A stretch of 64,000 nucleotides of DNA from Tethya wilhelma (GCA_964030475.1 CAXIPT010000003.1:9655442-9719441), one strand, 5' to 3'. Counted from the first letter of the stretch, positions 35,917 to 44,707 are shown. The notes: a model not told the origin generated them from the sequence alone. A program made the numbers and translations.

Positions 35917-36065
35917 NNNNNNNNNNNNNNNNNNNNNNNNNNNNGGGGGGGGGGGGGTTGCACTCATACATATGCAATAACATTGATGTTTTTTCCTGAC
36001 AGGTCTATGAAACAATTGGCTCAGCTGTTGAAACCATGTCATTAATGTTTGATGATTTCTCATAG
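23104..36065 (+). CDS. MYCBPAP: MYCBP-associated protein, ciliary/sperm axonemal
   Basis: About 20 exons over 13 kb. Early exons 23104-23146, 23371-23555, 23646-23743, 23897-23955, 24024-24130, 24200-24301, 24382-24457. Diagnostic segments: NALEHWDRSMEVRRSQQQ, STYRQLVDVLEENEEDIH, LAMNKGDGYRKIQEER, GYRVGSEFWSQ, ITLTRTERGLPPE, HYTWKESSYL, the PapD-like stretch LELRVMFES with GTAAVYYSWQ (26.5-26.9 kb), PFVFKSPNAGVFSEVW and LTLKGVAF, VYYHYNVVQRLKRLYDSIL, then Lys-rich low-complexity, YEALCEAIDQITEVSTRL (32396) and a last exon 36002-36065 (VYETIGSAVETMSLMFDDFS). This order is that of animal MYCBPAP, a protein of cilia and sperm tails. Two intronless genes lie antisense in its introns. The N run 35917-35944 and the N at 27323 are intronic. 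A 40-bp minisatellite surrounds exon 8. Confidence 0.85.
24490..25255. repeat. 40-bp minisatellite around a MYCBPAP exon
   Basis: Unit TAGCTAAGAATGATAGCTTC plus TCTGTTGCTGTGGACTCTTG, 40 bp, repeated with decay. The exon with TYRQLVDVLEENEEDIH (from 24690) sits inside the array, and just after it (24766-24840) the unit is inverted for about 75 bp before resuming its first orientation. Unit copies contain TAG acceptor-like and GT donor-like words. Confidence 0.85.
28110..28655. other. MYCBPAP intron, 5' of hosted gene end
   Basis: AT-rich intron sequence and probable 3' untranslated region of the antisense kinase-Kelch gene. A CAGGCTCCTC word near 28135 recalls the foldback family at 4392. Confidence 0.45.
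28656..31010 (-). CDS. Protein kinase with coiled coil and Kelch repeats
   Basis: Single-exon 784-residue protein nested antisense in a MYCBPAP intron. Residues about 18-300 are a protein kinase domain with every key motif: GIGSYG 25-30, Lys45, HRDLSSNN with catalytic Asp153, DFG 171-173 and MPPEA. It looks TKL/RIPK-like rather than Tyr-type, so probably Ser/Thr specific. Residues about 325-445 are a Gln/Glu-rich coiled coil. The C-terminal half (about 480-784) has Kelch-type blades, marked by AIGGFDSG, IVAGGYD, YIIGGRSKGG, LLAIGGCDSRG and MVVGGE. Kinase-Kelch fusions of this kind are not in vertebrates; I believe sponges have families of them. Lack of introns inside an intron-rich neighbourhood suggests origin by retroposition. 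Upstream of the start is a short AT-rich region. Confidence 0.85.
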   Translation of the reverse strand: MAQQHQDTPQIGFKSIQILKKKILGIGSYGIVCQAQCDNLLCAAKIIHQTLFDPNAHERIESNKEHRLPISRFMRECEFMGSIKHPNIVQFLGTHQDSQTGLPVLLMELMDDSLTHFLESSQDAIPYHIQVNFCHDITLASSYLHSNGITHRDLSSNNVLLCGHVKAKITDFGMAKLRDLNSQASRVSFTLCPGTDAYMPPEAVKDPLVYTEKIDCFAIGILIIQILTRMFPKPGDRHKTIQIDHPEYPGGTVDVRVSEIERRQNHISQIIPNHPLLPIALNCLKDSDVERPSAQELCHRVATLKQTLQFTESVRRAQERPEPAGDRTEREEELQHIIEQKDEENRQIRQEHAQQIQELQEMIRIQNNHLQQKDDIIRNNEQTIVASQQECQQLQGTIRDQQRQLQEVTRQLESSQQATAQFQTQIQELEQQLIRKSLSEVESKPQPSLRDPPQTHHYDSSTSTATATRDSFTLRWREGKKAPCKMFRGSSIIDGDMVYFRPGDAKSFYAYNSKDKTWNELPECSNQSLVVIQNSLTAIGGFDSGDKATNQLFSLNREGGSKRWREVFPPMPTKRELPIAVCTGQALIVAGGYDQDGKKLRTVEIMNIHTQQWSSAADLPEPLSSASVTICLYSVYIIGGRSKGGDTKSVYTCTLTDLFLSCQSRSLGEDLAQSLSLPTSPPTSTVWRKVANLPVTQSTCVTLHDRLLAIGGCDSRGKPTADVRIYHPTSNTWEVISKMNITRRLCFAAVLPTNELMVVGGETTSWFSITVFNLIDSVELATVV
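31011..31788. other. MYCBPAP intron with CA/GT tracts
   Basis: Putative promoter of the antisense kinase-Kelch gene, then (CA)n at 31243-31276 and (GT)n at 31380-31467 (long frames of His/Thr or Cys/Val here are repeat translations). Ends before the MYCBPAP exon at 31789. Confidence 0.6.
32092..32209. mobile_element. Miniature inverted-repeat element
   Basis: GGTTTAACTTTCGCAG and its complement CTGCGAAAGTTAAACC bound 118 bp in a MYCBPAP intron; internal TTCGTGAAAG-like words recall the TACCGTATAGC family. Confidence 0.65.
32320..33208. repeat. Cluster of (GT)n tracts in MYCBPAP introns
   Basis: Separate GT microsatellites at about 32320-32353, 32875-32950 and 33174-33208, alternating with short coding exons. 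Confidence 0.9.
33437..33657. mobile_element. MITE with TACTGTAGATC ends
   Basis: Ends TACTGTAGATCAGGAAATTT and complement of GATCGGGAAAATTTCG bound 221 bp filled with TTTTCGTA and TATGAAAAT words. Same body plan as the TACCGTATAGC elements with different outer bases. Confidence 0.7.
33830..34927 (-). CDS. Secreted fibrinogen-like domain protein, copy A
   Basis: Intronless 365-residue protein nested antisense in a MYCBPAP intron. Residues 1-25 are a signal peptide (MAKMNHCSILPLLLLLALSS). Residues about 28-100 form a short amphipathic, Cys-bearing helix region. From about residue 105 a fibrinogen C-terminal-like domain begins: SCKQQFEDDPSSPSGYYWVF, YCEMN, GGWLRVANIDM, with C-terminal CPCTNI, GNDYFCDTA, WDGQGCGSLNTCC and IEMRLCADQ. 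Known relatives in animals bind sugars or act as defence lectins, but no ligand can be inferred. The second copy at 40965-42064 is frameshifted, so this is the intact one. Expected extracellular. Confidence 0.75.
   Translation of the reverse strand: MAKMNHCSILPLLLLLALSSLGSTQSYVCEEVAAVLSDLAYQLEGITEGKCGCESVERQLNELLHKGFEDIASLITQESQQLKQMIQDQSGCQQPTSPGIQTIQSCKQQFEDDPSSPSGYYWVFSTPDQITRVYCEMNKTCKGVTGGWLRVANIDMTNPSHSCPNGLRTLTNPRRLCSMKINGPGCSSAMLDTTGIQYSKVCGKIIGYQMQTPDAFGSYFYNRALTIDDNYVDGISLTYGESPRKHIWTFVAALHEVFTNSPQHICPCTNINNPATIPIPPYVGNDYFCDTASQNQYQRRFYPEDPLWDGQGCGSLNTCCTHNSPPWFMKQLSSFTRDNIEMRLCADQSRSDEDIVFETMELYVQ
35056..35582. mobile_element. Foldback element carrying the dispersed repeat
   Basis: Left arm 35056-35117 and right arm about 35471-35582 are inverted: TTTAGGGGGTGGGGAATAGG pairs with CTATTCCCCACCCCCCTAAA, and GGAAAGAAAGGGTCTGG with CCAGACCCTTTCTTTCC. 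The right arm has an extra 40 bp (GTCTGGCCAGCC motif). Between the arms lies the reverse-complement copy (35160-35305) of the repeat at 1086-1243. Intronic in MYCBPAP. Confidence 0.7.
35860..35958. other. (GT)n tract, 28-N gap and G run
   Basis: GT tract to 35916, N at 35917-35944, then 13 G. A sequencing gap in the last MYCBPAP intron; the flanking exon ends (…NFYTA at 35826) are intact. Confidence 0.9.
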
Positions 36066-36370
36066 ATCTGTATCGTATATCTCCATGCATAGAAAGAAAA
36101 TGCTATTCTTTAATACAATTTTGAAAACAGTAAGAAATCACCGCTTGATCAGGACCTGGATCGTGTACTAATATGTTGCATAATAATATAATTTATGATA
36201 CACTGCACATTGATTGATTTATGACCATTGCATACAATGGTAGTATCATGACCCTGATCTGTCATTGGGTTGTGGTTACAGTTGAATGCTTTGATCTGAC
36301 ACCATGATAACATACTCCTTTCGCTGACTGAAGGGTCAAAATGGTGTGAATCATGTTGCTCACAGCGCTA
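36066..36370. other. MYCBPAP 3' region
   Basis: 3' untranslated sequence and spacer before the CYP-like fragment. AATACA/AATATA-type signals only; no gene seen. Confidence 0.4.
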
Positions 36371-36695
36371 CTAGCTCTACTAATCTACCCTATAGAGCGA
36401 TATATGGAGATACTACAGAGTGTGTAAATTAATGAAGGCTTTACCAGGCAAACCAATGCTCTGGTTTTGGGGGTCAACATCTGCTGGAATTCAAAGACAT
36501 GGATGATAAGGTCTGGAGAGAAAACATAGCATACACACTATAGAGAAAAAGTACAGATTTATCAACTTGACAAGGTGTGGTATGGTATGGACCATTTCTG
36601 ACCAGTATCATTGTTGGACACCCAGAGGTTGTACAGCAGTTTTTGAAGACACCCAAGAATAGAGTGGTGTACGATACACTGCATGATTCCCTGTT
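36371..36695 (+). pseudogene. CYP4-type P450 5' fragment
   Basis: Nucleotide matches to the 5' part of the genes at 48293 and 50238: TGGAGATACTACAGAGTGTG, GTCTGGAGAGAAAACATAGC, AAGGTGTGGTATGG and TTGTTGGACACCCAGAGGTT. In-frame stops and frameshifts break it and everything past about residue 125 is missing. It ends exactly where duplicated MYCBPAP intron sequence begins (about 36696). Confidence 0.8.
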
Positions 36696-36735
36696 TTCCT
36701 GCTTGTTTGATGTGATCTTCATCTCTACCATTCAG

Positions 36736-37582
36736 ATACGAGGCACTTTGTGAAGCCATCGATCAGATAACTAAAGTGTCCACCAGACCGGTAAGATGAT
36801 ATGAATGCTTCAAGCTTACATGAAGTACCATGGTATTGTCTATGGTATTGTTTGTTATTTACCTTCACAGTCAGTCCCAAAGAGCAACAACAAACACCCA
36901 GTGAGGTAAGTTACATTCAATTTATGTATAAACACAGAGAATACAGAGACACAAAGAATACTTTGACACAGAGAATACTTTGTACCAGAAGCCTGCTGGA
37001 TAAGCGAAAAGTCCGGATAATTGTAATGATAAACACTTATACTTGTTCTAGCAGCACTAGCAGTAGCCACGATCATTTTTCTGGCTGTTGGCATGTCCCA
37101 ACACTGTTTAGTCTTGAATTTGGCAAACATGTGCAAATGTCACACTTAAAAGAAGGCAGAGTATGTAAAATTTTGTTCAACATTACTGTATAGGGGCCGG
37201 GTGACCAGTCCGGTCACACATGCTCAACTTGTTGGATATGTATCACAAACTATTCCATATACTATCTAGAGTCACGTTGTGCACTATTGCTACTGTGTGT
37301 CAGACTATGATACTTCCTACAGCAGTTAACGTAGATAATCAAATTATCCTTAGTGACCAGCCTACTGTTTGTACTGGTAGATTGTCATGTTTGAGTATAC
37401 ATTGTATTGGTAGGGCACCAAGTGTTAAGTACCTTTGGTGCTCTTTATTTGAGACCACCAGTGACCATATTATGAGGAGCTTCCTCTTATCATATAGGCT
37501 CCTTCTACCAGTGTAACGAGTGCTCCAGAAGTAGATCCCATCCTTGAGAAGAAATATAAAGATAACTTCTACACTGCAGTAA

Positions 37583-37632
<50 letters not shown>

Positions 37633-37747
37633 ATTATATGAACCACTCTTCAATTTACTAGCATTAATGTTTTATTCGTAACAGGTCTATGAAATAATTG
37701 GCTCAGCTGCTGAAACCATGTCATTGATGTTTGATGACTTCTCATAG
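36736..37747 (+). pseudogene. Duplicated 3' exons of MYCBPAP, copy B
   Basis: Four exons resembling the MYCBPAP end: YEALCEAIDQIT at 36736, the SVPKSNNK-like exon at about 36872, APSTSVTSAPEVDPILEKKYKDNFYTA at about 37500-37581, and VYEIIGSAAETMSLMFDDFS with stop at 37745-37747. The 5' exons are absent. The fibrinogen-like gene found in the same intron of the parent is missing. Frames are mostly preserved, but the block lacks a start codon and promoter, so it is a remnant unless spliced onto another exon. Confidence 0.75.
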
Positions 37748-37962
37748 ATCTAGGTCTTAGACTCTAAATTAAATGTTGTGAATTTTTAGAGATACTCTTA
37801 GTAAGTACACAGCAATGATGGACATCCTGGATTACAGAGATTGGATAAAGTGTATCAGCATATTCACTCACAGTCAGAAGACTCTAATTTGAAGTGAATG
37901 TCAGCTAACTTTGTAACACAACATGGCGTAAACATCATCAAAAAATGTTCATCTTGCTTGAA

Positions 37963-37974
37963 TGCGCATGCGCA
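37963..37974. promoter_or_regulatory. NRF-1-type site upstream of dispanin D1
   Basis: TGCGCATGCGCA fits the NRF-1 consensus YGCGCAYGCGCR fully; 70 bp before the D1 ATG. The same word lies before D3 and, with one change, before D5. Confidence 0.5.
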
Positions 37975-38044
37975 GATTGGGAGTGAACTAAACTGTCACC
38001 GAGCTCGACAGTCGATCGCGTATGTAAGTATATTCTTACGAGTA

Positions 38045-38657
38045 ATGTCTGCCGCTGAATACCCTCAACAGCCTTACCAGGTTGACAGTCAACCAGAAAC
38101 AGCACCAGCAACACTGCCAAGTAACGTAGTGTATTACAACGCCGGTTCTCAAGTTGTCTATGTGAGTGATTTTTTATGACTATTGTATAATTATTAGCTA
38201 ACCTGTTGTCCTATCCAACCTGTAAATAGCTTTGTCCTCCTGGCGTCAATCAACCTAACTATTCGTACAAACCTAAAGATTTCTGGACCCTTTCTGTTGT
38301 GACAACTGTGTTGTGTTGCCTAGTGCTTTCACCATATGCTATGGTCATCACAATCCCTTCTCTAATTTTTTCATACAAAGTAAGTTTTGATTCTAGCTTC
38401 ATTAGTAAATCTCATAACATATTAAATGATCGAAGTTAATGCAAATATTAATTGAATATGGGTTGATCTTTCTGTACTTATAGAGTAAAGAATATGCCAA
38501 GGCTGGAATGGTTGATCAAGCCAGGAGAGCTGGGATGATATCAGCCTACCTCAACCTTGCTGCTGTTGTTATCGTTTTGTTTGTGGTCTGTATTGCACTT
38601 AATCTTTTTCTTGGTCTCTATGGCCCAGTGTATGCCAGAAACCATAGGCCACGGTAG
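38045..38657 (+). CDS. CD225/dispanin family membrane protein D1
   Basis: Three exons (38045-38161, 38230-38379, 38484-38657) give 146 residues. A Gln/Pro-rich N-terminus (QQPYQVDSQPETAPA) is followed by two hydrophobic segments: VVTTVLCCLVLSPYAMVITI, then the CD225 loop SKEYAKAGMVDQARRAGMIS, then AYLNLAAVVIVLFVVCIALN. The family includes IFITM and synapse differentiation proteins, which sit in plasma or endosomal membranes; function in sponges is unknown. Splice sites gtgagt, gtaagt and TAG acceptors are all canonical. The upstream ORF Met at about 37898 lies in the promoter region, so ATG 38045 is preferred. Tail-to-tail with D2. Confidence 0.8.
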
Positions 38658-39339
38658 GCCATATTTATATTATTACAACCGTACATATTCCTACACTCAG
38701 ATTCGATATGGCTGTTAAAATCATGAGTTTGTACTAGTACTATAATTATGCAGGCTATATATAGTAAAATTTTTAAAAATGTTATAGTTACTGTAATAGT
38801 AATAAATTTTGAGCAAATTAGGAGTTTTTGTGCACAATGTCATACAATCATTATTGCATTAATTGTGGTGTGCATAATCATTGATTATTAATTTTATTCA
38901 TTGTTGTTGACACTTGTTTTTATTATAGTAAAATTAATAACAATAATAATGGTTGTCATGTTTTTCATGAATCATTTGCTTAAGTTTTTCTGTATTAACA
39001 TTGGGAATTGGCCCGTTGGGACCCATTTTCTTAATAAATTGTGAATGGATAATGGATCAAGCATGCATCACAATAATAATGATCACATGCACTGCCCAGT
39101 GTATATTCATATTGCAATAAAATTTATGTGTACGTCTAATACAATGTGAACATTATAACATTATAACAAGTTCCTAAACACTACTAAAAACTGGTGTGTA
39201 TACTGTTACTGTAGCATTGTTTATCAATTAATTGTAATTATTATTCATAACATTTATTACAATTATGCATCCATGCATGGTTATTGTCCATAAATACAGA
39301 TGCAATTAACTTAATAATCAAGAACACTGATTTCGCCCT
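38658..39339. other. AT-rich spacer between convergent D1 and D2
   Basis: Strongly AT-rich, holds both 3' untranslated regions. No gene or repeat family recognised. Confidence 0.5.
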
Positions 39340-40213
39340 CTATTTGCATATAATATACTGCCAGTTGAAACATGTTGATCCCAGTACTGAGGCAGTTATT
39401 ATCGTGGATAAAGTGAGAGTGTAGCCAGCATTAATGATGGAGAGAATCATAGCAATAGCACCCTGCTTGCAAGCATGGGAATAGTCTCCACTTGAAAGAC
39501 TTGTCTGAGCCTATAATAATTAGTCCAATGCATATGCAGTGGAGAAAAAAGTTAACACTTTAGTCATGAACTGTAAGTATAAAACATACTAATATAGCCA
39601 TGACGAGCGCTGCTATTCCAAATGACAGTGAAGTAATGTTGAGAACTCCACATAGAGTTGTAATTACAATCGTTATCACCATAAAGGTGTGGGGCAATTT
39701 ATAGTTTGGCTTCTGAAATGCGCCAAGTCTAGGAGTCATAATATTTGCCTCCGTAAATGGTGGTACATTAACCTGCAGTTGTAAAATAAATAAATTTAAA
39801 TGCACTCGTATCATTACATGCATGTGAAAGCAATTTATAATAGTAACTGTTTACTAATATCACAAACTATTTGGATATAACTATATGATACATGAATAAT
39901 AATAAAAATAATATTATTGCATATCTATACTAACCTTTACTTGTTGAACAGAAACACCAACTGTAGCGTCAGCGTCTGGTAGTACTGGTGGTACATGTGC
40001 TGCAGGCCTTGTGGATGGTAAATTGATGTCCCCATAGACACCATATTGAAGCTTAAGTGGTCGGACCTCACTGTCACCTTTCCTGTCTGCCCGCATGTAA
40101 AAAAATTAATATAGAGATTATAATAAGTTGTTGAACTCAAAAGNTAGTGTAGAAAGTCAAATAACAATATAATATTATAATAGGCGATAATGATCAGTCT
40201 TACACTGAGACAT
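39340..40213 (-). CDS. CD225/dispanin family membrane protein D2
   Basis: Four exons on the minus strand. A 10-base first coding exon (ATGTCTCAGT then GTAAGA at 40204) joins in phase to the exon at about 39920-40096 (YRKGDSEVRPL, QYGVYGDINLP), then an exon with MTPRLGAF and VITIVITTLCGVLNITSLSF, then AQTSLSSGDYSHACKQGAIA and a final TM segment NAGYTLTLSTIITASVLG, stop TAG at 39340-39342. Two hydrophobic segments with a charged CD225-type loop place it in the family, but its N-terminus differs from D1/D3. D4 is its paralogue with the same micro-exon arrangement. Head side faces the GC-rich islet at 40375. Confidence 0.75.
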
Positions 40214-40374
40214 TGTTATGTTCTGAAACTCTCTCGGTCCAGGTAATATTCTACCAAAAACACAGTAACTGTTGCTGACACAATAAGTATTCAGTTTAAC
40301 ATGCTCCGAGCTCTGCGCGTGCGTCAGTCCGGCCATAACTAGTTTGGATTGAGGTAATGGTCGTCAATAGACCA

Positions 40375-40427
40375 CGAGCCGGCGGCGCCGGGCGCGGGCG
40401 CGCACGCACGGGGCCGGCCGGGCATCG
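40375..40427. other. 53-bp GC-rich islet
   Basis: Nearly all G and C (GGCGGCGCCGGGCGCGGGCG and similar) between AT-rich flanks, just before a (GT)n tract. No CpG-island-sized domain; possibly a cloning or assembly leftover, or a recombination-prone core. Confidence 0.6.
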
Positions 40428-40447
40428 TGAAATTTTCATTGTACGTG

Positions 40448-40507
<60 letters not shown>

Positions 40508-40574
40508 GGGGGGGGAGGCATGTTTTTGCGTGCCATGGTTATCTGTCAACTTATCACAATGTTGGTGTATGGGC

Positions 40575-40795
40575 ACTGAGTGTGGGAGTAGTAAGGTCAA
40601 GACTACTATCCACTAAGTCCAAGACAACTGGTATGATAACATAAAATTTAATGGTTCATGCTAACACGTCTTGTTTTTTTGCACATTAATTCACAGCCAG
40701 TCCCAAATTAAGAGCAGCAACCCCCAGTCAGTAGTCTCGCTAGCCAGATTCTCCGCAAAAAATGGGAGTACTCAGTCAGTGAGGTAAGTTGCAGC
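40575..40795 (+). pseudogene. MYCBPAP exon fragments, copy C left part
   Basis: Remnants of the SKIKTTKSKTIG exon (GGAGTAGTAAGGTCAAGACT at 40587) and the following SPKEQQQ exon, with frame-breaking changes. With 43085-43301 it forms the third copy of the MYCBPAP 3' block. Confidence 0.65.
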
Positions 40796-40964
40796 ACATT
40801 AATTTTATGTTTGGAATGTATAGCATAGTATTATGCATTACAATTAATTAAACTAGTATACAATCTACAGTCATTTCTACGCACTGCTGCTTAAAAGCTC
40901 TATGCTAAGAATGTTGAGTCCGCTAAAAGTTTCAAACAAGGTCTTTACTTTGATGTTTTCCCAA

Positions 40965-42064
40965 TCACTGTACATAGAGTTCTATTGTTTCAAATACAAT
41001 GTCTTCATCAGAACGAGATTGATCAGCACATAGCCTCATCTCAATGTTGTCCCTCGTAAAAGAAGATAGCTGTTTTATAAACCACGGAGGACTGTTGTGA
41101 GTGCAACAAGTATTTAGAGAGCCACAACCCTGGCCATCCCAGAGGGGGTCATCAGGATAGAAGCGATGTTGAAATTGATCATGGCTGGCTGTGTCACAAA
41201 AGTAGTCATTTCCAACGTATGGTGGTATTGGAATGGTGACTGGATTGTTGATGTTAGTACAGGGGCAGAGATACTGTCGAAAGCTTGTGAGAACTTCGTG
41301 CAGAGCAGCTGCAAATGTCCATATGTGTTTTCGAGGGCTTTTTCCATAGGTTAGACTGATACCATCAACATACCTGTCATCAATTGTCAAGGCTCGGTTA
41401 TTGTAATATGCTCCAAATGCGTCTGGGCTCTGCTTTTGATAGCCTATGATCTTTCCACACACTTTGGAGTATTGGATACCTTTAGTATCGAGCATTGCAG
41501 ATGAGCAACCAGGACCATTGATTTTCATCGAACACAACCTTTAGGATCAGTCAGTGTACGAAGACCTTTTGGACAGGAATGGGATGGGTTGGTCATGTCT
41601 ATATTGGCCACCCTCAGCCAACCTCCAGTGACTCCTTTACACGTCTTGTTCATCTCACAGTACAGTCTGGTGATTTGGTCTGGAGTGGAGAACACCCAGT
41701 AGTAGCCAGAAGGACTCGAAGGATCGTCTTCAAACTGTTCTTTGCACGATTGAATGGTTTGTATTCCTGGACTAGTTGGTTGCTGGTCTCCAGACTGGGC
41801 TTGGATCATTTGTTTTAGCTGTTGTGACTCTTGGGTGATCAGTGAGGCAATGTTCTCAAATCCTTTGTGCAGCGTTTCGTTCAGTTGTAGATCAATACTC
41901 TCGCATCCACATTTTTCTTCTGTAAGACCCTCCAGTTGGTTGGCTAGATCGGACAAAACAGCCGCCACTTCTTTACGGACACAGCTCTGAGTGAAACCAA
42001 GAGAGGAGAGGGCTAGTAGTAGCAGTAGAGATAGAATTATTGAAGAGTGGCTCATCTTTACCAT
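40965..42064 (-). pseudogene. Fibrinogen-like gene, copy C, one-base frameshift
   Basis: Close copy of 33830-34927, in the same position relative to MYCBPAP-derived exons. The start region (MVKMSHSSIILSLLLLLALS) and the C-terminus are present, but one base is missing near 41538: CCTAGAAGG in copy A reads CCTAAAGG here, which splits the frame into 42064-41525 and 41537-40965. Other marks (SYDDPSS, CPCTNI, GSLNTCC) remain. Either a young pseudogene or a base-call error. Confidence 0.8.
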
Positions 42065-42484
42065 TCGATTAAATCTGTAAAATCGTGGACTTAGTAACTG
42101 TTGTTTTCAACTCAGTTTAATAATAATAATATATAACTATCGATAAACGGTCTCAATTTATGGCCCTACCCTAGCTAATAATCATGACTAGCCCTATATT
42201 ATTGTGTGATTGTATGTTTGTACATAGCGTGCTTTATTATCCTTTAATCTCAGTTTCAATGGCTTGGATTTAATGAGTTTAATGGGTACATGTGTTGTAG
42301 GAATGTACCATTAACCATTGTACCATAGTTAAGTCTTACTTCAAAGGTACCGCCTAAGTTTACATATCCCATGTACACTGGCTAACCACCAGTAGTAACT
42401 CTAGAGCAAGCCAGGGTACATGGTGGTTTTACCCTAGGGTACATCAGCTGAGTTTATTTAGTGACCACTATGGTACAAGTCATC
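42065..42484. other. Spacer downstream-side of fibrinogen copy C promoter
   Basis: AT-rich. Words GGTACAAGT, ACCATTGTACC and TACCCTAGGGTAC make several small inverted pairs around the hairpin at 42485. No gene. Confidence 0.4.
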
Positions 42485-42622
42485 TGTACTATGAGTATCT
42501 AGTGTGTATGGTTTTGTACTCCTTCGTGCTGTTGTATGTCTTCCCTCGGGCTGCGCCCTCGGGAATACATACAACAGCCCTCAGGAGTACAATTACCATA
42601 CACACTAGATACTCATAGTACA
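42485..42622. repeat. 138-bp hairpin
   Basis: TGTACTATGAGTATCTAGTG is complemented by CACTAGATACTCATAGTACA, with a centre CCCTCGGGCTGCGCCCTCGGG. Arms about 60 bp. Outer weaker pairing extends to about 42472-42642. Foldback or MITE. Confidence 0.8.
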
Positions 42623-42768
42623 AATATTACTTGTGTTACCATTGTACAGTCTAACAATGTACAAGAGAGCCACTGCTCGTGACTATTGTATTTATAACCG
42701 TTTCCCATGGACTTATGTTATTGTGAAATGTTCCATTCCCTTACTCTCTCCCTACAAATACTGTATAT

Positions 42769-42977
42769 ATAGCGGGAATTTTTTGTGGGGGAAATTTTTA
42801 TGTTTTCGTCTTGAATAGAAATTCGCGGGGAAAATTTTCGTGGATTGCGTCTCAACATTACGTGACAACCTCGTACCTTACAAATTTCGTCGGGGAAAAT
42901 TTTCGCGGAAAGCTGCCAATTAAACCGCGTAACTCGCAAAAAAATTTCCCCCCACGAAAATTTCCTGCTATACGGAA
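42769..42977. mobile_element. MITE, TACCGTATAGC family
   Basis: Ends TACTGTATATATAGCGGGAA and CCTGCTATACGGAAA complement; filled with AAAATTTTCGTGG words. Related to 9218 and 60546. Confidence 0.7.
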
Positions 42978-43084
42978 AGCCTCTTTACTATGAAGGTGTT
43001 GCCTTCATTTTCCTAACTGTTCATATAATATTATTATAGTGATCTAGTAGCCATTTTTATGCTGAGCTTCGTCTGATCACACAG

Positions 43085-43169
43085 GCTCCTTCTACCAGTG
43101 TAACAAGTGCACCTGAAGTAGATCCCATTCTTGAGAAGAAATATAAAGATAACTTCTACACTGCAGTAA

Positions 43170-43216
<47 letters not shown>

Positions 43217-43301
43217 TGATAATATTTTTCCACTACAGGTCTATGAAGTAATTGGCTCAGCTATTGAAACTATGTCATTATTGTTTGGTGAATTCTCATA
43301 G
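43085..43301 (+). pseudogene. MYCBPAP terminal two exons, copy C
   Basis: APSTSVTSAPEVDPILEKKY exon with a (GT)n intron (43175-43214) and a last exon VYEVIGSAIETMSLLFGEFS, stop TAG. Nearly intact frames but no 5' gene. Confidence 0.75.
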
Positions 43302-43390
43302 ACATTCTTTGTCATACTCTGACACCCCAGTGCCACATTGCAGTATAATGAAGCGTATTGCACAAGGTGCGCGGAAGTGACTCAAAGTAG

Positions 43391-43402
43391 TGCGCATGCG
43401 CA
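43391..43402. promoter_or_regulatory. NRF-1-type site upstream of dispanin D3
   Basis: TGCGCATGCGCA, 52 bp before the D3 start, followed by the shared block GATTGGATTTGTTACTCCAC. Confidence 0.5.
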
Positions 43403-43454
43403 GATTGGATTTGTTACTCCACGCTGTAGCTACCGATCTGATCTACCATAGATC

Positions 43455-44099
43455 ATGTCTTCGTATAGCGTTCAACAAGCTGAATACCACCAGTACCCTC
43501 TCCAGGTTGATCAACCAGCATTAGCACCAGCACCGCCACCACAGCCAAGTAGTGCAGTGCAGTACAAAGCTGGTCCTGAAGTTGTCTATGTGAGTGAATT
43601 GTTTTCATACTTGATTATGGGCACTACCAAAATCTAATGCTCTCCTGCTCAACTTATAATCATGAAAATAGCTTTTTCCTCCTGGCTTCAATCAACCCAA
43701 CTACTCATACAAGCCAAGTGATTTCTGGACATTTTCTATTGTGACAACCGTATTCTTCGGTCTGTTTTCACCATTTGTTTTGGTTATCACAATCCCTGCC
43801 CTGATCTTTTCATACAAAGTAAGTAGCTAAGATTCTCTGATTTTTAAACTGAACTGAGTTGATTTCTCTGTATGTAGAGTAAAGAATATGCTAAGGCTGG
43901 AATGGTTGATCAAGCCAGGAGAGCTGGGATGATATCGGCTTACCTCAACCTCATTGCTGTAATTGTTGCCTTAATTGTGGTCTGTATTGCACTTAACCTC
44001 TTTCTAGGGCTCTATGGCCCAGTGTATGCCAGAAACCAGTACTGCGAGTTATTTGGCAACAGCACACGCTCCTTCTCTTTCTCTCGATATACCTGTTGA
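43455..44099 (+). CDS. CD225/dispanin family membrane protein D3
   Basis: Three exons (43455-43589, 43672-43818, 43878-44099) give 167 residues; all phases zero and splice sites canonical. N-terminus is Gln/Pro-rich (QVDQPALAPAPPPQPSS). TM-like segments IVTTVFFGLFSPFVLVITIP and YLNLIAVIVALIVVCIALNL flank the loop SKEYAKAGMVDQARRAGM. C-terminal tail LFGNSTRSFSFSRYTC replaces the short tail of D1. Paralogue of D1 and D5. Expected in plasma or endosomal membrane; function unknown in this lineage. Confidence 0.8.
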
Positions 44100-44707
44100 T
44101 TCAGCCACATACTATAACCATTATTACGACAGTACTGTAGTCAATGTAAATTCTGAACAAAGCTCTAAGCTGTAAAGTGAATGACTAAATGTTATTAAAA
44201 TGTTGTACTGAAAATTTGGCACTAATTCAAAACTTCTCTGGCTGGGTCTGTTATATATCAGGGTAATTCTACTTGATTAATCAGGCATGAATCACACAAT
44301 ACTAATTATTGTTGCATAAATCTGAATGAAACTTTTCACAGTATAGTTTACAACTATGGGAGCATCCTCATTCCATAAATAACATGAGACCCCATTGTTA
44401 GTAGTGATCGCGAACGTAGGCAACACCTCCTCCTACATACATTCAAATGCCATCTCATGGGCATGCATGCATGCACACTGACAGTATGTAGTATGATTTT
44501 TATGGTCACAGTTACGATCACTTGGCATTCTACATGCCTCATAAAATTTAAATAGTTATGACAATTACACCATAATTGTATAATTATCTCAAATTGCACT
44601 CTAATAATTATTCATGTGATTACCGAGTAACTAATTACTTATAATCAAGCTGGTTGGAATTGACATTAGTATTAATTCTGCATGGCAATGTACATATATA
44701 ATATTAT
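44100..44707. other. Spacer between convergent D3 and D4
   Basis: AT-rich, both 3' ends; no gene. A near copy of its first part follows D5 at 47968-48150, a further sign of segmental duplication. Confidence 0.5.

Noticed and set aside
37898..38044. Upstream Met extension of dispanin D1
   Set aside because: It runs over the NRF-1-type site and promoter-like block shared with D3; D3 and D5 start at the site equivalent to 38045.
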